A stretch of DNA of 12,316 nucleotides from Clostridiales bacterium (GCA_021203685.1 JAJQAS010000135.1:1-12316), one strand, 5' to 3'. Positions 1 to 6,284 are shown, counted from the first letter of the stretch. Translations and numbers: made by a program. The notes: generated by a model not told the origin, from the sequence alone.

Positions 1-17
1 CCTCGTCTTCCGCTCCA
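1..17 (+). tRNA. 3' tail of a tRNA-Gly-like gene, cut by the window edge
   Basis: The window opens with the 3' half of a T stem, an acceptor strand CTTCCGC, discriminator T and CCA. This matches the usual end of bacterial tRNA-Gly, which starts GCGGAAG. An intrinsic terminator follows four bases later. The same tail occurs at 168-198 and 349-379 without a tRNA body, so this one could be either the end of a real tRNA-Gly or another truncated tail. The upstream sequence is needed to decide. Confidence 0.4.
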
Positions 18-20
18 ATC

Positions 21-52
21 GAAAGGCCCACTATGTTGGGTCTTTCTCTTTT
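21..52 (+). terminator. Intrinsic terminator after the tRNA-like tail (copy 1)
   Basis: GAAAGGCCCA (21-30) pairs with TGGGTCTTTC (37-46), with one G-U pair, around a 6-nt loop. TCTTTT follows. It sits 4 nt after the CCA of the tRNA-like tail, as expected for a tRNA terminator. Confidence 0.7.
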
Positions 53-88
53 GCTCGGTGGAAGGAGTCGAACTCGCTACCTCCACCC

Positions 89-113
89 AAAATCCGCCGG
101 TCAGGCGGATTTT
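89..113. terminator. Symmetric (bidirectional) terminator, copy 1
   Basis: AAAATCCGCC (89-98) pairs perfectly with GGCGGATTTT (104-113) around a 5-nt loop. Because the arms begin with A and end with T, it can end transcripts in both directions. An identical copy is at 270-294. Confidence 0.65.
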
Positions 114-167
114 TGCAATCAGAGGTTCCCGGCGCCCGGAAAAGGCGCAAGACTTTTCCGGGACAGG

Positions 168-198
168 GTAGCGGGTTCGAGCCTCGTCTTCCGCTCCA
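168..198 (+). pseudogene. Truncated tRNA-Gly-like 3' tail (T arm, acceptor strand, CCA)
   Basis: GCGGG, the loop TTCGAGC and CTCGT form a T arm with two G-U pairs, followed by CTTCCGC, T and CCA. There is no D arm, anticodon arm or 5' acceptor strand upstream: 120-165 holds a hairpin instead. It is therefore a tRNA end without a tRNA, and is the type of sequence that tRNA-targeting integrases duplicate at attachment sites. Confidence 0.6.
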
Positions 199-362
199 AT
201 CGAAAGGCCCACTATGTTGGGTCTTTCTCTTTTGCTCGGTGGAAGGAGTCGAACTCGCTACCTCCACCCAAAATCCGCCGGTCAGGCGGATTTTTGCAAT
301 CAGAGGTTCCCGGCGCCCGGAAAAGGCGCAAGACTTTTCCGGGACAGGGTAGCGGGTTCGAG
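182..362 (+). repeat. 181-bp tandem repeat, copy 2
   Basis: This is a perfect copy of 1-181. Its terminators lie at 202-233 and 270-294, and its 10-bp-arm hairpin at 316-343. Perfect identity points to recent duplication, active gene conversion or an assembly artefact. Confidence 0.9.
202..233 (+). terminator. Intrinsic terminator after the tRNA-like tail (copy 2)
   Basis: Exact duplicate of the 21-52 terminator, placed 4 nt after the tail ending at 198. Confidence 0.7.
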
Positions 363-379
363 CCTCGTCTTCCGCTCCA
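349..379 (+). pseudogene. Second truncated tRNA-Gly-like 3' tail
   Basis: The sequence is identical to 168-198, one repeat unit downstream. It is followed directly by the strong terminator at 384-417 instead of the terminator used in the first two units. Confidence 0.6.
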
Positions 380-383
380 TGTA

Positions 384-417
384 AAAAGGGACTTGCTGCG
401 GCAGGTCCCTTTTCTTT
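384..417 (+). terminator. Strong intrinsic terminator after the third tRNA-like tail
   Basis: AAAAGGGAC (384-392) pairs with GTCCCTTTT (405-413). The stem is extended by a T-G pair and TGC/GCA around a TGCG loop, and CTTT follows. Its sequence is unrelated to the terminators of the other two tails, although the position is the same. Confidence 0.75.
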
Positions 418-450
418 GCGCTCTTAGGGGTGAACTCGCTACCTCCACTC

Positions 451-473
451 AAAATCCGCTTCAGGCGGATTTT
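451..473. terminator. Symmetric terminator downstream of the kinase gene
   Basis: AAAATCCGC (451-459) pairs with GCGGATTTT (465-473). On the minus strand it lies about 54 nt after the stop of the kinase gene and ends in a T run, so it probably ends the minus-strand gene cluster. It is also the third-copy version of the 89-113 hairpin. Confidence 0.65.
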
Positions 474-504
474 TGCAATCAGAGGTTCCCGGCTCCCTGT
501 CATT

Positions 505-526
505 GCACATTGCTAATTGCTAATTG
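505..526 (-). repeat. Heptamer repeat at the 3' end of the kinase gene
   Basis: On the minus strand, directly after the TGA stop, the sequence reads CAATTAG, CAATTAG, CAATGTG, CAATGAC: four 7-nt steps, two of them identical. Similar TTAGC-based heptamers follow three other genes in this window. Confidence 0.6.
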
Positions 527-1462
527 TCAATGCGCTCCGTACACCCCGCCGCCGATGAACTCCCGCAGCAGGCTGTCTTTGGGCACCAACTCCGGGTCGA
601 TGGGTTCAAACTTCTCGAAGGCCGCGATCATCCGCAGTATATCCTTCCGGCGGATGTCCTCTTTGGGGATGGCGTTGAACAGAGGCTGGGCGTAGTGGCA
701 CATGACGTTGACCTCGTAGGGCAGGGACGAGTCAAAGAGCAGATTGGCCCGGTTCTTATAGGGAGAGATGTAGAGCTTTTCTCCCCGGCGGATGTTGTCC
801 CACATGGCGAAGGTGCGCAGCACCTCTGTCCCCCGGAAGTTCATATCCCGGACGCTGCGGCGGGTCAGCCGCATCCAGGTGCCCTTGAACACCACCTCCC
901 CGTGGTCCAGCACGTTGGAGCGGGCGGAGAGGTAGATTTTGAACGCCTCCGGGTGGCGGCCCCCCAGGTCATCGTTGAGGGCGTGGATGCCCTCGAACAC
1001 CGCCACCTCGTCCGGCCCCAGCCGGAGGGGGGTACACCGGCTGGTGTCCCGCATGTGCCGGGGGAAGTCGAACCGGGGGATGAGCACCTCCTCCCCACGG
1101 GAAAGGGCCTGGAAGTGCTCGTGGAGCAGCTCCATGTCCATGCACAGAGGGGACTCGAAGTCATAATCCCCGGAGGGCGTGCGGGGGGCGGTGGCCGGGT
1201 CCACCGAGATGAAGTAGTTGTCCAGGGAGACGCTGTGGGTCTTGATGCCCTTTTTCAGCAGGGCGTCCTGGAGCTTCAGGGAGGAGGTGGTCTTGCCCGA
1301 CCCGGAGGGGCCAGCCAGCAGCACAATGGGGCTGTTGCGCCGGTTTTCCGCGATCAGGTCGGCGGCCTGCTCCACCTTGCGGTCGTAGTTGCGATCCCCC
1401 ATGGCGAGGAATTCCGCCGGGCTTTTTGCCATCAGATTGATTTCTTCTAGTTGAAATGCCAT
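527..1462 (-). CDS. Uridine kinase-like / phosphoribulokinase-family P-loop kinase
   Basis: This is a 311-residue cytosolic kinase of the uridine kinase/phosphoribulokinase family, which phosphorylates a nucleoside or sugar phosphate with ATP. A Walker A motif GPSGSGKT is at residues 51-58. SLDNYF at 79-84 is the family's substrate-side aspartate motif, YDFESP follows at about 100, then PRFDFPRHMRD and VAVFEGIHALND (the Walker B/EGI region). Classical uridine kinases are about 200 residues, so this is a longer relative. It lacks the N-terminal TGS-like half found in some ~550-residue clostridial versions. The ATG is supported by CAGGAGT eight bases upstream. It is the last gene of the minus-strand run, 227 nt after hemZ, with a MITE-like element in the gap. 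The substrate is not certain; uridine is a family-based guess. Confidence 0.9.
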   Translation of the reverse strand: MAFQLEEINLMAKSPAEFLAMGDRNYDRKVEQAADLIAENRRNSPIVLLAGPSGSGKTTSSLKLQDALLKKGIKTHSVSLDNYFISVDPATAPRTPSGDYDFESPLCMDMELLHEHFQALSRGEEVLIPRFDFPRHMRDTSRCTPLRLGPDEVAVFEGIHALNDDLGGRHPEAFKIYLSARSNVLDHGEVVFKGTWMRLTRRSVRDMNFRGTEVLRTFAMWDNIRRGEKLYISPYKNRANLLFDSSLPYEVNVMCHYAQPLFNAIPKEDIRRKDILRMIAAFEKFEPIDPELVPKDSLLREFIGGGVYGAH

Positions 1463-1506
1463 TGTGTAATACTCCTGGTAGTCGCTGCGCTTGTTGTGGG
1501 AGCGGG

Positions 1507-1610
1507 AAACCCCTCCGCCACCGCCTAAAGGCGGCGGCCTCCTCCCCTTTCAGGGCAGGGAGCACAGCGGAAGTGCCGCTTGACGGCGGAGGCAAGAGGG
1601 GTGGTCGGTT
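1507..1610 (+). repeat. MITE-like intergenic element, copy A
   Basis: The element runs from AAACCCCTCCGCCACC to GAGGGGTGGTCGGTT. It contains a small palindrome CCGCCTAAAGGCGG and the CTCCCCTTTCAGGG core. Compared with copy C it carries about 35 extra bases between the core and the end. Its last 23 bases match copy C exactly. It lies in the hemZ-kinase gap. Confidence 0.7.
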
Positions 1611-1689
1611 GAGGAATGATAGCTCTTTACAAAAAAGCCTATGCTCCATTGGGCAAAATCGCCACAGAAAAACCGCTGCGTTCGTGTAC

Positions 1690-3177
1690 CTAACCCAGCA
1701 GCCCCCGGTGGAACTCCACCAGCGCCCGTTTATCCCGGCAGATGGCGTCGATGCGGTCGATGTACTCTTTGGGGTACTTGGGGTTGGTGAGGCGGACGAT
1801 CTTCCCGGTAGCGGGGTCGGTGAGCTTGGTGGAGCCGCCCGCCCCCAGGGCAACGATGGTGTGCAGCTCCTCCATGATACAGATGTTGTACAGCCCCTCC
1901 TCCCCCGGCTTGCACCAGCCAATGTTTTCCAACGCGCCGGTCATGTACTTCTGCCGGTAGAGGTAGTAGGGGGCGTAGCCCGCCTGCCACAGCCGGGGCC
2001 AGGCGTAGTCCAGCATGGCGCGGGTCTCCTCCCCGGTGGGGAGGCCCTGCCGCTCCATTTTCAGCCGGGAGCCTTTTTTCAGGGCCAGGGTGTGGACGGT
2101 GATGTTCTCCGGGGCCAGGTCGATGACCTGCTCCAACGTGCCGCGAAAGCCCGACCGTGTGTCCTGGGGCAGTCCGGCAATTAAGTCCATATTGACGGAA
2201 GGCAGTCCCGCCGCCCGGACGGTCTGGTAAGCCTGCAAAATGTCCTCAGCGGTGTGGGCGCGGCCCATGGCCCGGAGAACGTGGTCCTCCATGGTCTGGG
2301 GGTTCACCGACACACGGCCCACGCCGTGCTTGCGCAGCACGGCCATCTTCTCCGCCGTGATGGTGTCGGGCCGCCCAGCCTCCACGGTGAACTCCGTCAG
2401 CCGGGACAGGTCGAAGGCCCCCCGCAGGTGGGTCAGCAGCCGGTCCATCTGGTCGGCGGAGAGGGTGGTGGGGGTGCCGCCGCCCATGTAAATGGTGCGG
2501 ACGTGCAGCCCCGCCTCGTCCAGCAGGGCGGCCACCGCGTCGATCTCCCGGTGGAGGGCCTCCAAAAACGGTTCCACCAGCCGAAGCGCCTGCTTCACGT
2601 CCGCCGAGACGAAGGAGCAGTAGGCGCAGCGGGTGGGACAGAAGGGGATGCCCACGTAGAGGGAAAGCTCGTCGGGCCGCAGGCTGTTTTTGGCCCGGAG
2701 GCCCGCCTTGGCCGCCTCCAGCGCCAGCTCGGTGCGACTCTCGGAGACGAAATATTCGTGGTAAAACTGCTCACGGGTCTGCTGCTCGGTCAGGCCGGAT
2801 TCCAGGGCGCGGCTGGCCAGCTTGGCGGGGCGGATGCCCGTCAGCGCGCCCCAGGGGGGCGCTTCTCCAAGAATAGGCAGCGCCGCCCGGTAGAAGGACT
2901 GCTTCACCGCCCGCTGGAGCAGGCGGTCTCGTTCCAGTTTTTCTGCCCCGGCGGGGACGGTGACGCTGGCAGCGCCGGTGGTTTCCCATCCCTCCAGCCG
3001 GAGGCGGGTCTCGGCGGCGGCGGCATCCCCCTCCACCCGGAGGGTGGACTGGCAGGCGTCGCCGCCCGCCTCAAAGCTGCCACCGTCCGGGTAGACGGGC
3101 TTCTGGCCGGGGAACAGCACCATCATGATCTGTTCCACCGCGTAGCGGTATTGATGTCCGGTTAAATAGAGTTCCAT
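1690..3177 (-). CDS. hemZ: HemZ, radical SAM coproporphyrinogen dehydrogenase family
   Basis: This 495-residue protein belongs to the HemN/HemZ radical SAM family, oxygen-independent enzymes that convert coproporphyrinogen III to protoporphyrinogen IX. The cluster-binding motif CPTRCAYC is at residues 180-187 (Cys180, Cys184, Cys187), preceded by LYVGIPF. The SAM-contacting GGGTPT is at 232-237. The ~170-residue N-terminal region before the radical SAM core is the feature that separates HemZ from HemN/HemW. The C terminus has the family segment YNICIMEELHTIVALGAGG. The ATG gives the expected family start, but the Shine-Dalgarno is weak (GAGTG). The gap to the gene upstream (340 nt) is filled by two repeat elements. 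Many gut Clostridia with hemZ lack a full haem pathway, so the true substrate here is uncertain. Confidence 0.92.
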   Translation of the reverse strand: MELYLTGHQYRYAVEQIMMVLFPGQKPVYPDGGSFEAGGDACQSTLRVEGDAAAAETRLRLEGWETTGAASVTVPAGAEKLERDRLLQRAVKQSFYRAALPILGEAPPWGALTGIRPAKLASRALESGLTEQQTREQFYHEYFVSESRTELALEAAKAGLRAKNSLRPDELSLYVGIPFCPTRCAYCSFVSADVKQALRLVEPFLEALHREIDAVAALLDEAGLHVRTIYMGGGTPTTLSADQMDRLLTHLRGAFDLSRLTEFTVEAGRPDTITAEKMAVLRKHGVGRVSVNPQTMEDHVLRAMGRAHTAEDILQAYQTVRAAGLPSVNMDLIAGLPQDTRSGFRGTLEQVIDLAPENITVHTLALKKGSRLKMERQGLPTGEETRAMLDYAWPRLWQAGYAPYYLYRQKYMTGALENIGWCKPGEEGLYNICIMEELHTIVALGAGGSTKLTDPATGKIVRLTNPKYPKEYIDRIDAICRDKRALVEFHRGLLG

Positions 3178-3236
3178 GTTATCACTCAGGTTGACGTAAA
3201 GTGTAAGGGTTGTTCCTTTGAATTAGCATTGAGGTG

Positions 3237-3300
3237 AAACCCCTCCACCATGCTTCGCATGGTCCCCCTCCCCTTTCAGGGGAGGCGAGGGGGGCAACTG
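3237..3300 (+). repeat. MITE-like intergenic element, copy B
   Basis: It begins AAACCCCTCCACC, has the palindrome CCATGCTTCGCATGG and the CTCCCCTTTCAGGGGAGG core, and ends in GCGAGGGGGG. It has the same orientation as copy A and is inverted relative to copy C. The inner palindrome differs in sequence from A and C but is still a palindrome. Confidence 0.7.
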
Positions 3301-3398
3301 CTTCTTGGTTGGTTTCGCTTTTTTTGCTCAAATAGGACTAATTTTGAAACGAAATATACGCAATAGAGTACCTTTCCCCTTAACAAACATCCTTTTGT

Positions 3399-3466
3399 AA
3401 CCGACCACCCCTCTTGCCTCCCCTGAAAGGGGAGGTGGCACGGCTTTAGCCGTGACGGAGGGGTTT
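3399..3466 (-). repeat. MITE-like intergenic element, copy C
   Basis: On the minus strand it reads AAACCCCTCCGTC, the palindrome CACGGCTAAAGCCGTG, the core CTCCCCTTTCAGGGGAG, then GCAAGAGGGGTGGTCGGTT. It is inverted relative to copy B, and the two flank a roughly 98-bp AT-richer segment (3301-3398) in which I see no gene. The whole 340-bp gap between the glycosyltransferase and hemZ consists of these repeats and that segment. Confidence 0.7.
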
Positions 3467-3517
3467 CTGGCACAGGGCTGAGCAAAGTTATTTCGACTGG
3501 TTTGATGGGATAGCCAA

Positions 3518-4828
3518 TCATTCAAAGAGCGACCGCAGATTCTGGGTGATGCGCTGCTCAAACCCGTCCAACGTGTCCAGCTCCTCCTGGGTGAACCCGG
3601 CGCAGCGCAGCCGCAGGATCTCCTCCTTGGCGTGGGCGATGTCCTGGAGCAGGGGCTGGGCCTCTTTGGTCAGTTCGATCTCCGGGGCAGGGCGTTTTTT
3701 GTTTTTGGGCAGGATGCGGAGCATTTCCCGCTTTTCCAGCTGCTCCAGCCCCCGTTTGACCTGGTTTTTGGGCAGACCTGAGAAGTCCACCAGTTCGTCC
3801 ACGGTGACGATCTCCGCGTCGCTGCTCAGGCAGGCCAGCAACTCCACCTCGGTCAGCGTCACCTGCTGCACCTCGGCGACGGATGTGAAATACCGCTCCA
3901 GCAGCTTCCGGTAGCGGTACTGCTCCGTCAGCAGCCCCTCCCGCTGGATGGCGGGCAGATGGACGGTGGGGCGCTCAGTGCCCAGCTTTTTGGTGCCGGA
4001 GGCGATGGCGGGGGCCACCAGGCCGTCCTTGGCGGCGGCGATGAGGAAGCGGTAGATGCGGGGGGCCTGTTCCTCGTACTCCTCGTCGGTGTAGATGTCC
4101 TTGTAGAATTTCTGGTAGTCCTGAAACACCTTCAATTTGGTCTGGACGGTGCCGGTCAGGGTGGCACTCTGGGCCACCAGACTGCCCTTGGTCTTGACGT
4201 AGTAGTACACCGGGGCCTGGATGGCCTGGACGGTCTTTACATGGCGCAGATATTCCAGATTAAAGAGGAAATCCTCGCACCAGTGGACTTCCACGTTCAT
4301 CCGCAGACCGGTTCGCCGGAGGATGTCTCCCCGGTAGAGCTTGTTCCACAGCACGCCGTAGTAGAAGTCGGCGGGGCTTTCCATCATGTACTCGGCGTAC
4401 TCCTGGAGGGTGAGGATGGCGTTTTCCTGAATGCTGCCCTTGTGGGCCAGCTTGTCCCCCACCACCCGGTAGAAGTCCGCCACCACCAGGTCGCAGCCGG
4501 AGCGCTGGGCGCAGCCCACCATCAGCCGGGTGGCGTCGGGGGTGACCCAGTCGTCGCTATCCAAAAATTGGATGTACTCCCCCTGGGCGGCGTCGATGCC
4601 CTGGTTCCGGCTGTCGGAGACGCCGGAGTTTTCCTTGTCGATGAGCCGGACCCGTGGGTCGTCGTCGGCGAAAGCCCGGCACAGGGCGCCGGAGCTGTCG
4701 GTGCTGCCATCGTTAATTAAAATCAGTTCCAGGTTTTTGTACTCCTGGTGGAGGACGCTGTCCACGCAGCGCTCCAGCGTCCCCTCCGCGTTGTAGACGG
4801 GGACAATGATGCTTACAAGTGGTTCCAT
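3518..4828 (-). CDS. Family 2 glycosyltransferase fused to a MarR-type winged-helix domain
   Basis: The protein has 436 residues from the chosen ATG. Residues 1-~220 are a GT-A, family 2 glycosyltransferase: VSIIVPVYN at the start, the nucleotide-binding NDGSTD at 39-44, ENSGVSDSRNQG at 66-77 and the metal-binding DSDD at 90-93. From about residue 300 to the end it looks like a full MarR unit: a helix before LTEVELLACL (325-334), a helix-turn-helix at about 343-371 (VDELVDFSGLPKNQVKRGL), a basic wing (LPKNKKRP), and a long C-terminal helix pair of the MarR dimerisation type (FTQEELDTLDGFEQRI). The reading frame is continuous. ATG at 4828 is preferred over GTG at 4894 because GGGAGAGGAAG precedes it at good distance and the extra 22 residues do not fit a GT2 start. 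No signal peptide or membrane segment is seen. The sugar, acceptor and DNA target are unknown; the winged helix may only mediate dimerisation. Confidence 0.85.
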   Translation of the reverse strand: MEPLVSIIVPVYNAEGTLERCVDSVLHQEYKNLELILINDGSTDSSGALCRAFADDDPRVRLIDKENSGVSDSRNQGIDAAQGEYIQFLDSDDWVTPDATRLMVGCAQRSGCDLVVADFYRVVGDKLAHKGSIQENAILTLQEYAEYMMESPADFYYGVLWNKLYRGDILRRTGLRMNVEVHWCEDFLFNLEYLRHVKTVQAIQAPVYYYVKTKGSLVAQSATLTGTVQTKLKVFQDYQKFYKDIYTDEEYEEQAPRIYRFLIAAAKDGLVAPAIASGTKKLGTERPTVHLPAIQREGLLTEQYRYRKLLERYFTSVAEVQQVTLTEVELLACLSSDAEIVTVDELVDFSGLPKNQVKRGLEQLEKREMLRILPKNKKRPAPEIELTKEAQPLLQDIAHAKEEILRLRCAGFTQEELDTLDGFEQRITQNLRSLFE

Positions 4829-4831
4829 GTT

Positions 4832-4842
4832 CTTCCTCTCCC
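4832..4842 (-). promoter_or_regulatory. Ribosome binding site that sets the glycosyltransferase start
   Basis: On the minus strand GGGAGAGGAAG lies 3-13 nt before ATG 4828. No comparable site precedes the longer GTG start at 4894 at close spacing, so the shorter 436-residue protein is the better call. Confidence 0.65.
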
Positions 4843-4962
4843 TCGTCAAAAAACATATGCAGGCGCGTTTAGAAAATCTGCGTATTCCTTTCACTCAGCT
4901 TTATGAGCATTTTAGCTCTCAGCTTTCTTGTCAGCTGTTCGTTTTAGCCTGGTAGCGCCAAA

Positions 4963-4993
4963 CTAACGGCTAACAGCTAATGGCTAATAGCTT
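4963..4993 (-). repeat. TTAGCNN heptamer repeat after the MBL gene
   Basis: Immediately after the TGA TAA double stop of the MBL gene, the minus strand reads CTATTAG, CCATTAG, CTGTTAG, CCGTTAG and then TTTGGC. A looser set of similar 7-nt steps in the opposite sense lies at about 4905-4955, so the gap may be an imperfect inverted repeat. No gene or clear promoter is seen in 4829-4994. Confidence 0.65.
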
Positions 4994-4994
4994 A

Positions 4995-5645
4995 TCAAAA
5001 AATATGCGCGTTCCGCATGGCATACATCAAATAGGGGTTTCCCTGCCGCTCTGCGGAGAGGCGGGTGGCCCCCTCGTGGCCGGGGTAGACCTTGTAGTCG
5101 CCCTCCAGCTGGCCCAGCCGTTTCAGGGAGGCCATCATGTCCGCCGTGGAGCTGGTCTCGAAGTCGGTGCGGCCGCAGGCCCCGGCGAAGAGGGTGTCCC
5201 CGGTAAAGAGGCAGTCCTCCACCATCAGGCAGACCCCGCCCTGGGTGTGGCCGGGGGTGGACAGCACCCGGATGGTGTGGCTGCCCAGGGTGACGGTGTC
5301 CCCCTCGTCGTAGAAGCGGACGCCCTCCACCCCCTCCAGCGACACCGGCCGGAAGAAGCTGGCCGGAGCCAAGGGATAGTCGGCCCGGTGAATATACACC
5401 GGGACGTCCCGGTCAGGATGCTCCGCTTTCAGCGCGGAGAGGGCGGCTTTGACGCCGCCGATGTGGTCAAAGTGTCCGTGGGTCAGCAAGATCATCTTCA
5501 CCTGGTACCCCGCTTCTTCGGCCTGGGTGACCACCCGGCGGCCATAGTCCCCCGGATCGATGAGGGCGGCGTCTTTGGTGGCCTCGTCGCCCAGGATATA
5601 ACAGTTGGTCTCCACCGGCCCAACGACCAGCCCCTTTACAAACAT
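4995..5645 (-). CDS. MBL-fold metallo-hydrolase (glyoxalase II/YcbL-like)
   Basis: This 216-residue metallo-beta-lactamase-fold hydrolase would bind two metal ions in the cytosol. The HxHxDH motif is THGHFDHIGG, with His56, His58, Asp60 and His61. STPGHTQGG gives the next metal histidine, CLFTGDTLF the bridging aspartate, and VYPGHEGATRL the last histidine. N-terminal GPVETNCYILGD is typical of the small glyoxalase II-like/YcbL group, whose members act on thioesters such as S-lactoylglutathione or on unknown substrates. Its length is normal for that group. The ATG is supported by AAAGGGG nine bases upstream. It follows dtd by 204 nt of repeat-filled spacer. MBL proteins next to relA-dtd are common in Clostridia, but their substrate is not settled. 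Confidence 0.92.
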   Translation of the reverse strand: MFVKGLVVGPVETNCYILGDEATKDAALIDPGDYGRRVVTQAEEAGYQVKMILLTHGHFDHIGGVKAALSALKAEHPDRDVPVYIHRADYPLAPASFFRPVSLEGVEGVRFYDEGDTVTLGSHTIRVLSTPGHTQGGVCLMVEDCLFTGDTLFAGACGRTDFETSSTADMMASLKRLGQLEGDYKVYPGHEGATRLSAERQGNPYLMYAMRNAHIF

Positions 5646-5682
5646 GGCATAAAACCCCTTTGTTTTATTTGTGGTTTTTTGT

Positions 5683-5720
5683 ACGGCAATTGCAGACGTT
5701 TTCCCTCAAGCAACTGCCGT
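5683..5720. repeat. Imperfect inverted repeat upstream of the MBL gene
   Basis: ACGGCAATTGC (5683-5693) pairs with GCAACTGCCGT (5710-5720) with one mismatch around a 16-nt loop. No T run follows on either strand at the right distance, so it is not a clear terminator. Confidence 0.45.
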
Positions 5721-5738
5721 TTCTTGCTCTCCAATCCT

Positions 5739-5806
5739 GTAGGGGCGGCCCTCGGCCGCCCGGGGCAAGCAGATGGTTCCTGCGGGCGGCCAAGGGCCGC
5801 CCCTAC
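5739..5806. repeat. GC-rich palindromic element with 24-bp arms
   Basis: The arms 5739-5762 and 5783-5806 both read inward from GTAGGGGCGGCC on their own strand. They match at 23 of 24 positions around a 20-nt loop. There is no coding capacity. The form is that of a MITE- or REP-like element placed in a spacer. Together with 5683-5720 and the heptamers it fills the 204-bp dtd-MBL gap. Confidence 0.75.
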
Positions 5807-5830
5807 TCCGTCTTTGGCTTGCAGTACCTG

Positions 5831-5849
5831 GCTAACAGCTAATAGCTCA
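5831..5849 (-). repeat. TTAGC heptamer repeat after dtd
   Basis: Directly after the dtd stop the minus strand reads TGAGCTA, TTAGCTG, TTAGCCAGG. It is a shorter member of the family seen after the kinase, MBL and relA genes. Confidence 0.6.
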
Positions 5850-6284
5850 TCACAAATCATACAGCAGCGTGACCGGCCCGTCGTTGACGCTGGCCACCTG
5901 CATGGACGCGCCGAACTCCCCGTGCTCCACATGGAACCCCTGCTCCCGGCAGCACGCCATGAAATGCTCATAGAGGGGAACGGCCTGCTGGGGCTTGGCG
6001 GCGTGGGAGAACCCCGGTCGGCGGGATTTCAAATCGGCGTAGAGGGTAAACTGGCTGACCACCAGCAGACTGCCGCCCACAGCAGCCAAGTCCAAGTTCA
6101 TTTTGCCCTGCTCGTCCTTGAATACCCGCAGGCGGCAGATCTTTTCCGCCAGGCGGCGGGCGGTGTCCTCGGTGTCCTCCGGGCCGACGCCCAGCAGCAC
6201 CAGATAGCCCCGCCCGATCTGGCCCACCACCGCCCCGTCGATGGAGACGGAGGCGGAGGAGACCCGTGTGACAACTGCTCGCAT
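5850..6284 (-). CDS. dtd: D-aminoacyl-tRNA deacylase
   Basis: This 144-residue enzyme matches the usual Dtd length. It removes D-amino acids (and misloaded glycine) from tRNA in the cytosol, protecting translation. MRAVVTRVSSASVSIDG is the family start. SQFTLYAD at about residue 79 carries the conserved active-site SQFT motif, and NDGPVTLLYDL at the C terminus holds the Gly-cisPro motif that rejects L-amino acids. AAAGGAG stands nine bases before the ATG. It lies 142 nt downstream of relA in the familiar relA-dtd order. Confidence 0.96.
   Translation of the reverse strand: MRAVVTRVSSASVSIDGAVVGQIGRGYLVLLGVGPEDTEDTARRLAEKICRLRVFKDEQGKMNLDLAAVGGSLLVVSQFTLYADLKSRRPGFSHAAKPQQAVPLYEHFMACCREQGFHVEHGEFGASMQVASVNDGPVTLLYDL

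Larger units (their letters stand above)
1..181 (+). repeat. 181-bp tandem repeat, copy 1
   Basis: This unit is identical, base for base, to 182-362. In order it contains a tRNA-Gly-like 3' tail (1-17), an intrinsic terminator (21-52), an inverted tRNA-tail-like segment (about 56-87, antisense on +), a symmetric terminator (89-113), a hairpin with 10-bp arms (135-144 and 153-162), and the T arm that leads into the next tail. No protein gene is credible here: short ORFs crossing it resemble the spurious peptides produced by translating antisense to tRNAs. Confidence 0.9.
363..495 (+). repeat. Diverged partial third copy of the 181-bp unit
   Basis: The first 17 bases (363-379) match the other copies exactly, then the terminator is replaced by an unrelated hairpin (384-413). 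Similarity resumes around 433 with the inverted tRNA-like segment, the AAAATCCGC hairpin and the segment up to about 492. The unit then breaks off before the 10-bp-arm hairpin. Order is kept while one module is replaced, which suggests module exchange rather than simple decay. Confidence 0.75.

Noticed and set aside
363..527. CRISPR array at the left end
   Set aside because: The 181-bp period is far too long, the units have no spacer diversity, and they contain terminators and tRNA tails.
33..695. Small ORFs over the 181-bp repeats
   Set aside because: Peptides such as SGRRGSNPLP and VELATST are typical of antisense translation of tRNA ends; the frames only reflect the repeat.
4829..4894. 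Longer glycosyltransferase starting at GTG 4894
   Set aside because: It adds 22 residues of basic, Cys-containing sequence not typical of GT2, and the strong ribosome site belongs to ATG 4828.
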